From Aldrovandia affinis (Eukaryota; Chordata; Actinopteri; Notacanthiformes; Halosauridae), in NCBI GenBank assembly GCA_029706075.1, contig JAINUG010000215.1, positions 426,501-490,500 on the forward strand: a DNA stretch of 64,000 nucleotides, in the 5' to 3' direction. The notes beneath the pieces were generated by a model, which was not told the DNA's origin, searched no databases, and saw only the letters and a program-made list of their open reading frames with translations. Positions 38,595 through 52,850 of this stretch are shown in pieces. The first letter of the stretch is position 1. Every line of letters starts with the position of its first letter. A program made the translations under genes and the position numbers.

Positions 38595-39061
38595 CTGCTC
38601 TAGAATCTCCCATAAGTGTTCAATTGGGTTGAGATCTGGTGACTGAGACAACCATGGTATATGGTTTACATGTTTTCATGCTCATTAAATATTTCGTGCC
38701 CTGTGGATGGGGGCATTGTCACTCTGGAAGAGACTACTCCCATCAGGATAGAAATGCTTCACCATAGGATGAAAGTGATCACTCAGAATGGCTTTGTATT
38801 CATTAGAATTTACCTTTTCCTCTAAGGGTTTGAGTGGACCTAAACCATAGCAGGAAAATGCACTCCACACCATGACTGTCACTGAGATCTCTTCTTGATG
38901 AGTAACTGGACCTATCTAACATTTGTATTCATGACCCTAAGCATGATGGGATGTTAATTGCTCAATTAACTTAGGAACCACACCTATGTGGAAGCACCAA
39001 CTTTCAAAAACACCTGTATTCCCCATTTACACTGTGTTTCCTTTATTTTGGCAGTTACCTG
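38595..39061 (-). pseudogene. Internally deleted Tc1-like transposon (same family as 9430-9873)
   Basis: The minus strand starts at about 39061 with CAGGTAACTGCCAAAATAAA, the terminal repeat, then about 160 bases of 5' untranslated sequence including GCTTCCACATAGGTGTGG. The transposase begins in its second half: VMVWSAFSCYGLGPL, then SLFQSDNAPIHRARN with the second catalytic Asp. A stop follows before the third catalytic residue, whose coding trace (ATCTCAACCCAATTGAACAC) is out of frame. The DNA-binding half and the right terminal repeat are missing. Confidence 0.8.
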
Positions 39062-42000
39062 TATACCAATCTTGATATTTTCCATTGGTTTCTTCTTAAC
39101 TGTTAAAATAATTCAAATTCAGTGAAGTACACAATATTCTAGAAACTGGAAGCCCTCTATAAGCCTTACGTGAAATATTAATGCAAATAAATATTCAATA
39201 AGTAACCATTGACCTCATTGTATTAAACTTTGAACAGAAAATACCCATCTGCCTATGGGGAAATATGTATAGGATTTTTGAGCTCCCACTACACACTACA
39301 GAGACACAATCAAAGTGCACTGACATGCAGCTCATCTGGTGACTGGAAATTTAATTTGTTTTGAACGCACGCGTTGCACTGCTGGAGCAGAGGACGTGTT
39401 CGCTGAGAATTGAGGAAAAGGAATTCCAGTCCCAAAGACCGCCAAAAGTCATTAGCTCTTTACGGCTGACAATTTCTCTGCAGTTTATGTTTGTCAGTTA
39501 GAACTCGCTTACCTTGGCATTACTTTCACATACATTCTAAATTTCATTCGGCCTGTCAAAAACTGTCGAGCATTGATGCCAGGAAAGTGTCTATTAGTCT
39601 ATAAATGCCACTTCTTGACAAATGGACAAACTTCAGATTTAATGTCAGGTGTTACAATGAGAAAATTGAAAACAAGGTGAATATTTATAAAAAGGGGGAA
39701 AAAATCAACAAAAACAGCTGAAGTCGCAGCAGGTAAATGAAAAATGAAAACTGTAAAAAGCGCATACAGATCCAAAAACGAAGCGACAGAGGCTATTGAC
39801 TTTTTTGACAGATGTGCTTTGCATGCGTTTTAAGCTGTGGCTTCCAACGTTTCAAGCCATGCTTTTTCTCTGCTGTCATTTATTTTGTGCCAGGCCAACA
39901 CAAAATGAACAAAGACACCATAAAAATCCCATTCCGGAGTAATTTCTCATTGGACAAACGATTGATTTCACTGTTGTTCGAACTTCACAATGACCCCTCG
40001 ACTGCACACATCTTTCCATAGGCTTATATTTCATTCCTGTGTCGTCTGCTTCGATAAAGGAAGAGATCAATGAAAGCTTAACTCCCCAGTTTTCTCAAAT
40101 CCGCCACTTTTTAGGTTCGCTGCCTGAAGGTAAAAGACACAGTGGCTTGATTTAAGCACCTGTCCTTTAAGAGATGTCGTATAATCTTCGTGGACATGGA
40201 AAGCCTTCACACAATCACATTAAAGAAACTTTAAAAATAACATAAAAAGAATTGGAAGCAAAATTGGTGACTGGACACTTTGGAAACTATACCTAATTCC
40301 CAGGGGGGAAAGGAGTTCATCTTTCTCATGGAAATTTGAATTGACAAACATTTATTTACTGACTCCAGATCAGTGGACATATTCACTAACCAGCTGAAAA
40401 GAGAGCCTCATCTGTCAACACAGACTGCACCAAAGGCTTTCTCAGCTACAGAACCAGGTATGAAGGAATCTCACTTTTAGGAACCTACTAAGCAAGACAG
40501 AATGGCTGGACAGAAAAGACACAGTAGCATTTCTGACAATGGCTTTGTTTGGACACCAGTATGGCACGCTCATGTCCTAGTTGATAGTCCCCATAGAGCG
40601 GGGACACGATAACACAACAGTGGTGGCTTCACTTGAGTCACAAGCCCAGGCCAGTAGCCTGGAGATATAGCCTTGGAGACTGAAAGCTGATTGACTCGCA
40701 ATTAAACACAAAGTATTAGTACTTTTTCCTTCAAAAACACAATCTGGTGAGATCAGCGCTTATCTGAATCACCAAGTCTTGCCAAACAGGTTTTTTTGTA
40801 GATAAACAAGAACTAATGAGTCAGAGTTAAAGACAAATGTAGATGGAATCCAGGCTGAGATCAGCGGTTTGCAGGTTCAAACCCCCTTAATCATTAGCAG
40901 AAACCCTACTGCAGCTATTTTAACTGATTTTTTTAATGGAATATTCAGCACCATTAAATTAATGATAAGTGAAGAGTAAACCTATGGATGGTTCCCCGTT
41001 TATAATAACAACACTAGCTCTTTTTTCTCCATTCAGAAAAAGCATGTGATTTCACTTATGTGTAAAACAATACTGGGACAAGAAAGTGCAGACTATCTCA
41101 GTACCATAGCAATGGGCAAAATGCCCCTGGAAATAAAAGCTATTAGGTAGTACTTGTTTTACAAACCTGTAAAACAAAGCTGGACAGACTAGTGCTTAGT
41201 CTATAGTAGTGGGGGTTCACTTCTGTCCTGAAAGAGAAAGTGTACCGGCGAAGGCCACAAAGCTGATGCACGTGGCTCAGGGGTCTGGGTTAAGGATACT
41301 GGTCTTAATGCACCCTTGTTATTGTTTGCCACACCTCGCTCACGAGACAGCTATGCATTCATGAAATATACAGCATCCCCTGCAGAATTTAGACAGCATA
41401 TAGTAACAATGCCAATCCCACAAGGACAAAGGCAATGAAAACTTGACAATGAGAACCTTGGGGTGACCTGAAGTTGCAGGAAGCAATGTTCTTGGGGGAC
41501 AAACTGATAAAGATGCTTGGTGTGTCAAATATCAACTATAGGGCTCTTGCTTTTACATTAGTTAGAAGCCAACACAGATGTAGCCAGCCTGATTCAAGTT
41601 TGAGTGTCTTCAGAAAACCTCCATCAACTTTATTACATCATCCATCACACTAACAAATAGAGCCGTGAAAGGGAGCTTGTATCCATCTCTTAGCTGAAAT
41701 TGCTTTTGACAAGAATATAATTCATGTTTGTATAAATCAGGTTTAATTTTGGCCACATGTTCATTGGTAGGATAATAATTCCACATACTGAAACTGTAGT
41801 GTTAGCAAAACAGATGCTCAATTCTCTTGTTCTTTTACATTATCAAGGGGAAATGTGCCCTATATAGCTGCTTTTATTTGCATTATCAACTGAATCTCTT
41901 GCATTTGTAATTGCTGCCAAAATGCACACTAGAAATGCACACTGGATGTTAAAATCCTTTGCTTTTCTAATGCACGGTTGACATTCTTCTGGAAACTTCA

Positions 42001-44808
42001 ACCCATATCTCTTCTTGACAGGGTCAAGATAATTAAACTGTCCATCTTACCAAAGTTAGACTACTAAAGCCTCTCCCAAGTCCTGGTTCAATTACTTTTA
42101 TACTTTGTAATATAATACAGTCTTTTCTTAGTAATATCATTTTGAGTGTCTGTGCTCTGAGAAGGTTTTCAGGGGAAAACTTTAAAAACACATGGAGTGA
42201 AATTGTTACACTCACACTGGTTTATAAATCCTTTAGATTATTCTGATATGCTATCGGTATATCGGAATACCAAAACAAAAAGGTTTGCATGTTTAACTAA
42301 ATTATTTGGAGTGCTCATTAGCACTTCAGGCTTTACCTACTCTCTGTTTTAAAGTGCTAAAAAGTTTGATGTGGGCTTGAGACCCTTAAACATAAGAAAA
42401 TAATTATACAGCATTTTCCACAACATGATACTTTTTCATATTGTTTGTGTATATGGATCCACACATTCAAGGAACAATTTTTCTTTCAGTTTCAGGATGT
42501 GCAGAACAGACATGGCCACTTTGCTTGGAATTGGATTCATGTCTCTGAAATCGGGCTGTTGTGTGTCACACGTCTACACAGCTCTGCTGCTGCTTCAGAG
42601 GCTATATTTAGCAGAGACAGAATGATGCTCTCAGGTGAAAGTCAGAGCCAATTAAGTAATTCTGTCAATCATGTTTGAGCATACAACAATGAGGCATACA
42701 GGCCTCATGTTCAACTGCAAGATAAATTTACTACAAGGAAGATTACAGCTGATTAGTTATCAGGCAGAACCATTGCTCTTTGCGTGCCGAGAAAGAACTT
42801 GAAAGAAGAACAAGTAATTGGTCCAAGAGGTGTTGATGGTTGGCACAAAATTGTTTGCTCAAAGACCCTTAGGCACACTATATATGGTGTGCAGTCTTAC
42901 GTGATTGACATGGTTGGTTTATGTGATAATCGTATGAAATGTAAGAAAAATATGTGATGTAATACGTAATGTAAAAAAATGTGTCGATGTAAAATTTAGC
43001 TGCTTTCTTGAGTGCTTTCTACCTTGACTTTTTATGAGCAGCCCATGAAAAGTGCATGTATTTGCAAATCATTATGAAAAGCCTTGGGTTTGCGATAGTA
43101 TTTAAGGGGGTCAGCCTTGAAAGGTATTCTTATACATCTGATACAGTGTTCTTGCTTGCTTTCTGTTTGGAGATTTTTTTGTTTGTTTGTACCTAACTAC
43201 CTTTCGATTGCAATGAACTCAAGAAAGATTTCTCCTTCATTTTGACTTGCATTCAATGTAAGTATGTGTCACGTTTTATGAATGAAAACAAGTTGTCTTT
43301 GTGTTGAATAAAGTAGCACATGGTAGTTTCGGGGAGGTGCATTTTGGCCATCCTGCGCAGCCAAACAAAATGTGGCCTAGCCTAACCTAAATGCTCATAA
43401 ACAAGCATGGTGCCATCATTGACAGGTTTATTACTCTGTGAATGAAACCAGGACACTAAGGTACGTAGCTTTGGTAGCCAGTGCAGTCCATATTAGATCA
43501 GCACACCAAACTTACAAGCCTACATCACACACCACAATTTTGGGGTTCTACCTATGAGATGGAAATTATGGGTCAGGGAGAAAATAATTTTGAGCCAGAA
43601 ATAAGCAGAGGTCAACATGGTATGATTGGCTTTGTTACATGGTAGCAATATTCTTTGTCTGAGCATATTATGTGTTTCCAGATATCAGTTCAACCAACAT
43701 CTCTGTATGAACCAATCTGTCTTCCCCTGGCCGTATCAATGTTTGGTATTACAACAATTTGAATCAAAAGAGGATAAGTTCAGTGAACACCTTCAAAAAA
43801 AATATCTTGTGGTAGTAAGTCACTCAAAACAAAAATATAAAAATGGGTCTGAACCTGTCTTGCGCAGGGCTTTCCCCCAAATCGTAAATTAATCAGGTAT
43901 GGTCTAAAGAGGGAGAGGGCCAACACCCCACCTCCTCCAAACATTTAATGTGTGACCTGTTGATGGCTTGAGCTCAGTTTTAGAGGAATCCAGCAATTCA
44001 AGGGTGATTCTACAGCAACAAAGATATACAATTTGGTTTGGTATCATTTTCTTCTTCTTTTTGTGATTGTTACGTGTCAATTCTATATCTAGGATTTAGT
44101 ATTTGTTAAGTTAGTTTAACCTACGTCTGTAGATTGGACGTTCTGTGAGTTGCATATTTTGATGAAGGTTGACCCGCCAGATTGCTCTGCCTATCAATGA
44201 ATTTGGTGATTTAATTGATAATTGGTATCATGTGTAGTAATTATTATATTAAATCAAATAAATATATTTTACATGTAGGATAAGTGAGGGGTCTTATACC
44301 ACTTGTGTTCAGTGCTGAACTTTAAACAAGGGCATTGGACTGTTAAGGCTGCTGGATTCAGGGAATAGACTATTTTTATTCAAACTTCACTGTTCCGACA
44401 GTGGTCACAGCATAAAGACAGGTTCTGTCAATTCTGAGTAATCTCACCTTTGTGGTACTCCTACCCCGTCAATCTTATCCTCTGACAATAATTCAGTAAT
44501 AATAACTTCTAAGTAGGTCCAATTTTTGTATTACAAGATGTGGTCTAGTATTACCAGCAGAGTCATATTGGCAGTCACTGGCTGGCTGTGGAATACACTT
44601 AACTTCACCTATATCATAATAAAATATGGCTTGGGCTTGTGGTGTCATTTAATTGCTATTCTTCAATATTCATTTCGAAAATCACTTTGCGTATGTGGTT
44701 GTCAATTGTATGTGCTTTGTTTAGCAAACATACAGTTCATATATATATAGTTATCAAAAATGAATAAAATGTACTGTTGCATATTAAGTGCAGTGTAATT
44801 TTCTCATA
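39062..44808. other. Repeat-poor stretch, no gene seen
   Basis: About 5.7 kb with no recognisable SINE, transposon or microsatellite, unlike the flanks. 39300-40500 in particular has complex, homeodomain-site-like (TAAT, ATTA) sequence of the sort seen in conserved non-coding elements. An acceptor-like CTGACTCCAG at 40366 and a donor-like CCAGGTATG at 40457 bracket an open frame of 29 codons, a weak exon candidate. 40880 has a B-box-like GGTTCAAACCC that may be a SINE trace. Confidence 0.35.
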
Positions 44809-44960
44809 GGATTCCCGAGAGTGATTGGTGCAATAGATTGCGCTCACATTCCCATCACTGCAGCCCTGGGTGAGCCACAGTCATGAGACCGAAAACCCAG
44901 GGCTAAGCCCAAAGTTAGCTTGCTAACCCACCAATCCTGCTTCATGAAACAGGGCTCTGG
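44809..44960 (+). pseudogene. PIF/Harbinger transposase fragment and element end
   Basis: An open frame 44809-44886 encodes GFPRVIGAIDCAHIPITAAL followed by GEPQS and a stop. GFP-x-VIGAIDC-x-H is the highly conserved first catalytic motif of Harbinger (HARBI1-like) transposases, where the Asp of AIDC binds metal. It is directly preceded by CTCATAG, a splice-acceptor position used by such elements. After the stop, CATGAAACAGGGCTCTGG (to 44960) read on the other strand resembles a Harbinger terminal region. Only a scrap of the catalytic domain survives. Confidence 0.6.
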
Positions 44961-45104
44961 ATCTCTCCATGTTGCATGTGATTGGCTGCGATTGACCATT
45001 GTGAGACAGGTTAGTCGTAATTGCCTTTGTTAGGCTTTGTATAGCCAGCTAATGCAAAGATACCCTGACTATGCTGAACTTCCTCCGTGAGACAGGCCCC
45101 TGGT
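44961..45104. mobile_element. Second Harbinger-type terminal region
   Basis: Read on the minus strand, CAGGGGCCTGTCTCACGGAG at about 45104 resembles the CCAGAGCCCTGTTTCATGAA end at 44960 in the same orientation. Two similar ends therefore follow each other within 145 bases. This could be a nested or tandem non-autonomous element. Confidence 0.4.
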
Positions 45105-47489
45105 ATAGAACTTTACTCAGTAATTGTATAAACTAATTGTTACCAGCTACATGACAATGTAGACAATGCTGTGCAGGTAAGCTAATTGATTGATTGATGG
45201 GAATGCTCCTAGGTGAAATCAGGTCCTAATAATTGCAGGCCTATTTAATCCCAGGTGTGCTGACAAAAGAGGAGGAATTTTTCTTTGGGTAACAAGGCAG
45301 TTAGAAGGATTGTTTGATTCCAGTTGTAATCTGATTCGAGTATTTAGTCTTCCCTAGGTTTTTGTGTGTGAGCTTGCTCGAAAAAGGAAGTTTTATATTT
45401 TGGGGCTCTAATGATATTTTTGGTTGTCAGAAATAAAAGGAAAATATTGACATACCTGTAATGCGCTCTGCACAGGTGGACATGGGACATAGAAGATAAA
45501 CTAAATTCTCAATAAATATCTATATTGGTAATACCATGAGTTCTACCTCATTGGGTCAGGGGTTAGTGGACCCTTTAGCCAGTTTCTTATATATGAAAGA
45601 TTCTTATATATTGGAGTCCAATTTTGGACTAATATTTCAGCTCAAATTTGAAATCACAAGTTGCCTTATGGGTGATGTGCCTCTCCTCTGATTGGTGTCA
45701 TTCTCCCATCGTATGCCATGTGGTCTGTATTATAGGAGATGCAGAACAGCAGGAGTGAGAATATTGGAAGAGTGCACACTGTTCAGCTGCAGTGCTCCCG
45801 GTGTGGGTGTGGGTGAGGCTGAGGGAGGGCACAGCGGGATTGCAGAAGCATGGTACAATTGGTGATTCAACAGAACGGAAGAGAGAAAACATAAAAACCC
45901 AGAGGTTTTTACCCTGATATGGGCGTACGGGCTGTTAAATGTGAGATAATATTCACTGTTCCACTCCATTAGGACGGCTGGAATGATATGCCAATTACTC
46001 ACACTTTTCCGTGGATGAATGTGCCAAAAGTACAATTGTGAGAGAATAAAGAGAATATTTTCCAAGTGAATCATGGCTGGGGTTACAGTCCCATTTAAGC
46101 AGCTGCCTCTGCACCCTGAAGCAGCACTGACGCACATCTTGAATAGAATGTAACGCACACCTATTTAAGATTCCCAAAAAGCTTGAATCACTTCCAAACC
46201 AGCGGTAAAAACTATTTTGGTGATAGCCAAAGCACTGAAGTGCTATCAGTTGGTTATGTCAAAATCAGTTGGTTATGTTAGAATGATCATGGGAAGGTAA
46301 TATAATTTTATGTCATAAAAATCAAAGAAGATTCTGATAGAGCTGTGGGAATTATCCAGTTGTCATTCATTCTTATGCATATTGATGTCAAAAAAGGGAA
46401 TTTCAAATAGTTTAACTCACAGCAGGGGATACTCTCATCTCATTATCATCACTGGAAATTATTTTAAATGTCTGTAATTCAATGCTGAGTAATCTTTGGG
46501 TCCCGTTTTATGACTGGACTTTTCCTAAATGGAAGATTCCTGTTATTGACAGTGTGTGCCACTTTGGTCGCATTCAGTAGCCTACTGAAATAAAATGGAA
46601 CGTTTTTAATGGAATAATGCTTTCCCGTAATGTGCTTTTACATGAAGGTAAAGTTTTTGTGTGGTAGTATGTACACCTTCACATCGCAGGAGAAACTGTG
46701 AGGCGAACCGTAACACACCCACACAATCCTGAGAGATAAAAAAATTGACAGAGAAACAGTGCTTGAGTACAAATGCTTTTGAATGTTTGCTAGCAATGTC
46801 AAAATTTCCTCTCGGCTGGCTGCCTGTCAGAGAATATTCCTGGCAAACAATAGCAGTGAATGAATAGGAAAGTCAATTTGTGGCAAAAAAATAAATAAAA
46901 CCGCAAAGACCTACGAAAGTCATTTTAATGGCAGTGTTTACAGGACTTTTACAAAACATTTTAAAGTTCACCGTTTGTTTTGTTCGCCTGCCATTATGAT
47001 ACCACACTCAAGGGGCTATGCTGTGCAGTTAAAGTATGCTGAAATAACCATTTTCTAATCTCACAGCTATCAGGCTATGACAGAGTGCTGAATATGCCGC
47101 TTGTTTGCTTTGCTGAAAGCATTCTCCAATTTAAGCGATGATAATCGCAATACACATTTTAGGCACTATGTATTTTGGAGTGTGGTTGGTGTGACCTTTT
47201 TCACTGAGAACAACACTTCGGTATTTAACACTTTTTGTTAAATACCATTTGTATATTAAAGGTAAAATAAAATGTATCGATTTTTTGGGGAGAAGACCTA
47301 CTGTATAGCATAGGTGTCAATGCAATAATAATCTAGTATTTGTAGATTAAATCAACATAACCTAAACTGCCATGAAAATATTGTGCATTAGAGTTTATGA
47401 TGAATAACTATGTCAGTAGGAGGTTTGTTTTAAAATGTTCATTTTGTGGGCTCCCAGGTGATGTACATAGCTGAGGCATTTGTTATTTG
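45105..47489. other. Unannotated, repeat-poor stretch
   Basis: No gene. A 15-base direct repeat ATCAGTTGGTTATGT occurs twice near 46246-46278. ORFs at 45698-46177 on the minus strand have no domain. Confidence 0.4.
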
Positions 47490-47705
47490 AACAGTGGTGC
47501 CGCCCCCCCAACTCAGTAGCAACTCCTCTGGTTGCTCGGACACCTGTTACCTGCCTGCGTCAGTCGGGCAGTCCTCTGATGACAGCTCAGCACGTGGATC
47601 ACAGAGCGAAAAGAGGATGTGTGTTGTGTTCCCGTGTGGGCTATTCCTGAATTGATGGAGGATAGTGCAATTACAACTAGGCATTCCATCATACTGAGGG
47701 AATAT
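47490..47705 (+). mobile_element. Old SINE D-like sequence
   Basis: A CAACTC..CTGGTTG..CGG stretch, a CAGTCGGGCAGTCC module, CACGTGGATCACAG and AATTACAACTAGGCATTCC occur in the order expected for a diverged SINE D body and tail (compare 31100-31410). The similarity is weak. Confidence 0.3.
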
Positions 47706-50700
47706 GAAAATATATAACTATCCTTGTGTAAACCTTCACTTTATGTACTCAAACACTCTTTAAATGTGAATTTGCGTAATATTCTTTGTTATCGTTCATC
47801 ATTTCCTCAGCGCGTGTTATAGCATAGGATTTTCTCAGGTTCCCTTTTCATGTAAACATTCAAGGATAGACAGCCAGATAAAAGCCATTTCTGGCCCACA
47901 ACTTCAATAGGGGCAGGATGAATCTTTTGTGTGATTTGTGGGATTCTGCTTTGATTTTATAAGTCTCCCGTGTGAAAAAGGACAAGGCGATATCAGGAAA
48001 CCGTTACAGGCCTGCAGATGGGAACATTTATTATTGATGCCATTACTGGATTGTAAGTAAATTCATAACTTCAAACAAGAGAGCAATGAGCATGAATATG
48101 ACTGATGGTGACAGCCTTTCAGATACAATTTTAATAAAGGACTGTGTCTGTCTGTGACTGAAATCCCACAGACATCTTATGATTTACAATTACAGTAGGA
48201 TGTCATGTCTACCGTGATAATGAAATGACTCCTGGGCTGAAGGATTCATCTCGATATCTCTAATGCATGCTCATAGATATATTCTCTCTCCCACCTATAA
48301 ACTAACAGCGGTGTGCAGAGGAGTACAGATGTGTGCCCATCACACGGTGGCGTGATATTCGTAGTCTTATTTGGAAAATAGAGAAACAGTGCTTTTAAAG
48401 AGAATGTGTGTGTGGTTGCACTTTGTCACGACCTAACCTCTTCAACCCCAAAATGTGAGCAGGATGCCATCGCTATGGCTAGAAAAAAGAGTCAATGCTA
48501 CAACTGCAAAGTGGTTAAGTGACATGCTCATAAATAAAACCGAAAAGGTGTCTACTGATGCAATCGGGACTTTACAGTTGAATCTCCCAGATCACAAGTA
48601 GGAGAAAAGAGAGGAGGAGGTGAAGGCTGAGGAGAGCGGAAGGGTTTCAGGCTGCAGGCTGTAAGCACTCGGACTACAGCAGCGCTATGATGTAATCAGC
48701 ATCTACAGGGTCGCTGGTCCATCTTTGCACACCGCCTCCTAGCTTCTGCCAATTGTGGGCAATCCGCTTCACCAGTTAACGACCTCATGTGTCCAAAAGG
48801 TATTACGGGAACCCTTGGGGACCCAAACCACAAAGCTTAATTATGCAGCAGTAACATCTGCTTAACTGGCACCTTGGATTGCCTTGACACCTAAGAATCA
48901 CTTAAATATTGAACTTGTGCCAAACGTAATTGGTCTTTCTGGGGGCCATTTGATTTGAAGGGGCTGGAATATTTATACAGAACTTCCTCTGGCATCTAAT
49001 GGCTCAATCAGAAAGGAAGCCACTGGCTCGCAACTTATTGAGCCCCGACACATTTGATCCAGGGCTTACAGACCTTTAATTACAGGCCCAGCAGCGCTTC
49101 GTTTTCACTCATCATTACTGCCACCTTCAATGTCCTCATTTCCCAGCTACCTACAAATTCAGCGCCGTGATCCTTGGCATGAGAGAGCGTTTAAAAACCT
49201 ATGTAGAGAGAGCACTGAAACAACATTCCCATTTGCCTTCTAGGCAGTGCACCAAAATAATTACTCCTCCTTAGAGAGGAAACAGCATGCGTTTCTATCC
49301 ACAGTTTACACTTGGTATAATTAAATTAAAGTAAAATTATATTATTTAAGGTACTGTCGTAATACAATGTTTATAGATCAGTATTGGGATTGCATGTTCT
49401 GTTTAGTAAGAGTTGTAAGCATAGATAGCATTTACACAATATTGCCATTTGCAATTTATGCATTTAAAACTATGTTTTAAGTGAGAAGTTAAAACCTTTA
49501 ATTTCACATATGCACTAACAAGGTTTTCCTGCACACAGCTTTGACACCTGCAACAACCCTGTAGCTATGTTGGTCTACTGTAATTCAAACAACATGTAGC
49601 CTACTCACCACTGGGTATGGGCAGGTTGCTTAGGATTCAAACCTTCTCTCAAACAGCCTAATTAATACTCGCCAGAGGGATAATGAGCCTAACAGTGGAC
49701 TGCTGAGGAATAAGGATTATTTTAAATTGGAGATGCTTTGCTGCTTTTCAAAAACCACATCGCTTTTTGTTTCTTTGTGTTTAGTGACCATGGTAGGTTG
49801 AGCTGAGAGAGTTGTGGATGGTTTGCTGACAGGCTATTATTACATTGTGTTACATTGGCTAGCTATGGTCCGTGACAACTGCCAGCTGACGGTACACGCA
49901 ATTCAGACCTGTTTTCTAATCAGCCAGATGTGATCCCCATCTAGTGGATGCTACATTGTTCTAGCGTAACTTAGCAAAAAACACTATTTCACTTAGTGAG
50001 CACAAAACACTATTTCAGCTATGAATTCAATAGCCACCTACTTAGGTAGCCCAGTACATGCATACACGTAAATGCCAGACATTAGCGAACTATTAGACAC
50101 TGGTGCAGTAGCTAGCTGGCTATGTAAGTAGAACAGCAACTAGTTAGCATTCAGCAGGTAACGTTATGCAGGACAATGCCTAACAGAGTTATCTAGTAGC
50201 TAGGCAACTATTTGAATGATTAGCCTCGATCAATTCAAGACATGTCCAAGAGCAGCATAACCGGGTCAGCTAGCACTGTCGTAACTTTTTTTCATTCAAT
50301 GATGTCATTGATGGCCAGCGTTATACGTGTGGTAACTACTGGAGAGTATTAGCGCAGCTAATTATAGCTTGTCTGTCAGTCCCCTTCACTATAGTAGTTG
50401 CCGGTTGCATAGCAACAACTCCTTTTGATAGTGTTCTGGCTTAGTTTTTTTATTTAGAACGTTGGATGTGTTGTGCCTGAGTTTGCCAGCATTGCCAAAA
50501 AAAAGCAACATTTTGGTAACTCACAATTCAAAGTCAATGGGCGTGTACATTCAGTAAATATTGATTTTAATAAAAAGTAAAACACCTGCATTAGTTGAGT
50601 TGAGTCACCCTAAATTTGATGTAGGACAGCTGTACCAACATTCGTATGTAGCATATTTCTTTGTCAGTGTAGTAAGGTAACCTTGACAAAAATAAATCTT

Positions 50701-52470
50701 AAAGGTCATTTTATTGGGGGTTTGGTTCAAGAAAAGAGCTAAATGGATTGGTTTGAGAGTCAAGTAATATATTGTACACGGCTCGAGGCTCAAATTTCAG
50801 CCAAATAAGCGATGAAACAGCTAAGACAATGATAGTAGAATTTTGTGGTTTTGACTGGAAGCCGTTCTCAAAACCTGAATACTGCCAATATTATTTTTAT
50901 CTTGATTTAGAATTTCAGGTATGTCAGTGTTGAGAAATATTTTTCTCAAAATAATTTTCTCAAACATTTAAGATGTATAGCAATGTTTTTCAGATAATGG
51001 CACTTGAATTTGGAATACTGTGGTCCACTGCACCTACATATTACATTTTACACAAATTTGTGCCATAGTGAATGAGATTTAATAATGTGCATAATACATA
51101 TTACAAATGTCTTGGCTTGCAGAAACCATGCTATTTCATTTCAACTAAACATCTGAATTGGACTAATCTGACCTCTCATACTCATGAGACACATTTTGTG
51201 TGTGTGTATGACCATTGGTGGTTCATGAGGAGATGCTACTCTGACTAATAGAAGCAAAATTGCAGAATATTAAATGGCAGACAAATTCGTAATATGTGTG
51301 CATATGTATGAAAAGTGTCAGACCTCTGTGATTATCAATTCATTTTTCATTTTTCATGATAAAAATGTGATTTTCTATTAAGTGTCTGATAAGCCCCTAC
51401 ATCATAAATACACAGTATATACAGCACAATTTCTCCACCTTTTACATTTGTTTGCTGACACACTACATTCCATTATGTCCTGTCATCAGCCACCATATTC
51501 AGTGACATCACTTTTGCCTACTCTTGAGCAATTGCAATGTACTGTAGCTATATTCATTAAATGTATTAAATAAGAGGCTAACACAATTACATTATTAACC
51601 ATAATTTGGAGGGATTTCTGATCTTTGATTAACCATTTGTGAATAAGATTTGTTTGTCTTGACTACTTTCTAAGGGGGAGTATTTGAGTGACAGTCACAT
51701 GAAATGGAAGATGTATATTTGTCGAACCAGGATATGTAGGAAAGGGGGAGCTGGGGAGGGATGCGGAAATTGCAACACACCAGGAATGCTTGACCTGATT
51801 GATAATGTGGTCTTTCCTCCTGAAATCAAGTTATTAACTGAGATTAAAATGCTCTCTTGTCAAGGCCTTTTATTTTCTTTCTCACAAACCAAACTATGTG
51901 GTTAACCGAGCAGCAGCTCTGCTTGTGTGGTTGTGTATTTAGTGCAGGTGTCGAAGGGATGCCGTCTGCCACTCAGCAGCCCACTTCTATTGCTGCCACT
52001 CCTGCTGCCAATTGTCAGTTGGAGAAAGAGATAACAACATCCTTTGTGGGAGCAGCACTGGAACGGTGTCTGACCCCCCGTGAGAGCCACTGGAAGACAC
52101 TCCACAACCCTCACTGTCATTTTACACACAGCTGAGAAGCTTCAGAATGCCACACTGTTCCACTCTGCGTGATCAATGACAGCCACATAGAAATGTGGTG
52201 TAAGATTAGAGCCTTATTTTAATCACTGAAGACGAAAGGGAAACACAAAAAAAGGACCTTTTGACAACAGGCTCCTCTACCAGCCTTATGGATGCCAATC
52301 ACCAAGCTTTCTGAGACAATCACGCTCAACCATCATCTGCACATGTTTGGTCACAGCGCTGGTTGTCATGGTGATGTAGGCGCACATTATAGCCTTCAAA
52401 TGTTTCCCTCTTACAAAAGGGCTGGCCAAAGAGCAGAATAAAATACAGTATTTAAAAAATAATAATAATT
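47706..52470. other. Unannotated, repeat-poor stretch
   Basis: About 4.8 kb with no clear gene or repeat. 48830-49230 is complex and CNE-like. 49790-50420 contains many AGCTAGC/GTTAGC words of the kind seen in old non-autonomous DNA transposons but no ends could be set. 51850-52140 is GC-richer with ORFs on both strands lacking motifs. Confidence 0.35.
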
Positions 52471-52850
52471 GGGCCTCCTGCGTGGCCCAGTGGTTACAAC
52501 GTTCGACGCTGGCCACGGAGACAATTCAATTCCCCGTCTCGCCAGAGTCGGCTCTGGCCGGGAGCGCCACCAGGGGCAGCGATTGGCTGTCCACCCTAGG
52601 GAGGGGGGAGGGAAGCCAACATGACGTTCGCTGCGCATAAGAGTGGCCCTGTAGTACCGGGTTACGGTTGACACTTGGCGAGTGCCATCTCGGAAGAGGC
52701 GTCAGGTCGCCTTCGTCACTGCCGGTCGCAGGACTACGGCAGCGAAATCACATTACTGGGGGGGGATTGACATAGAAATAGTGGCTCTAATTGGCTACCA
52801 TATTGGGAGAAAAATGGGATAAAAATCTGAAACTAAAATTATTTAAAAAA
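52471..52850 (+). mobile_element. SINE C, full-length copy
   Basis: Starts GGGCCTCCTGCGTGGCCCAG, A-box region GCGTGGCCCAGTGGTTAC, then TTCGACGCTGGCCACGGAG. The B-box position is degenerate (CAATTCAATTCCCC). The body has GGGAGCGCCACCAGG, GATTGGCTGTCCACCC, GTACCGGGTTACGGTTGAC and GCCGGTCGCAGGACTACGGC. It ends TATTGGGAGAAAAATGGG, then CTGAAACTAAAA and poly(A). Confidence 0.88.
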
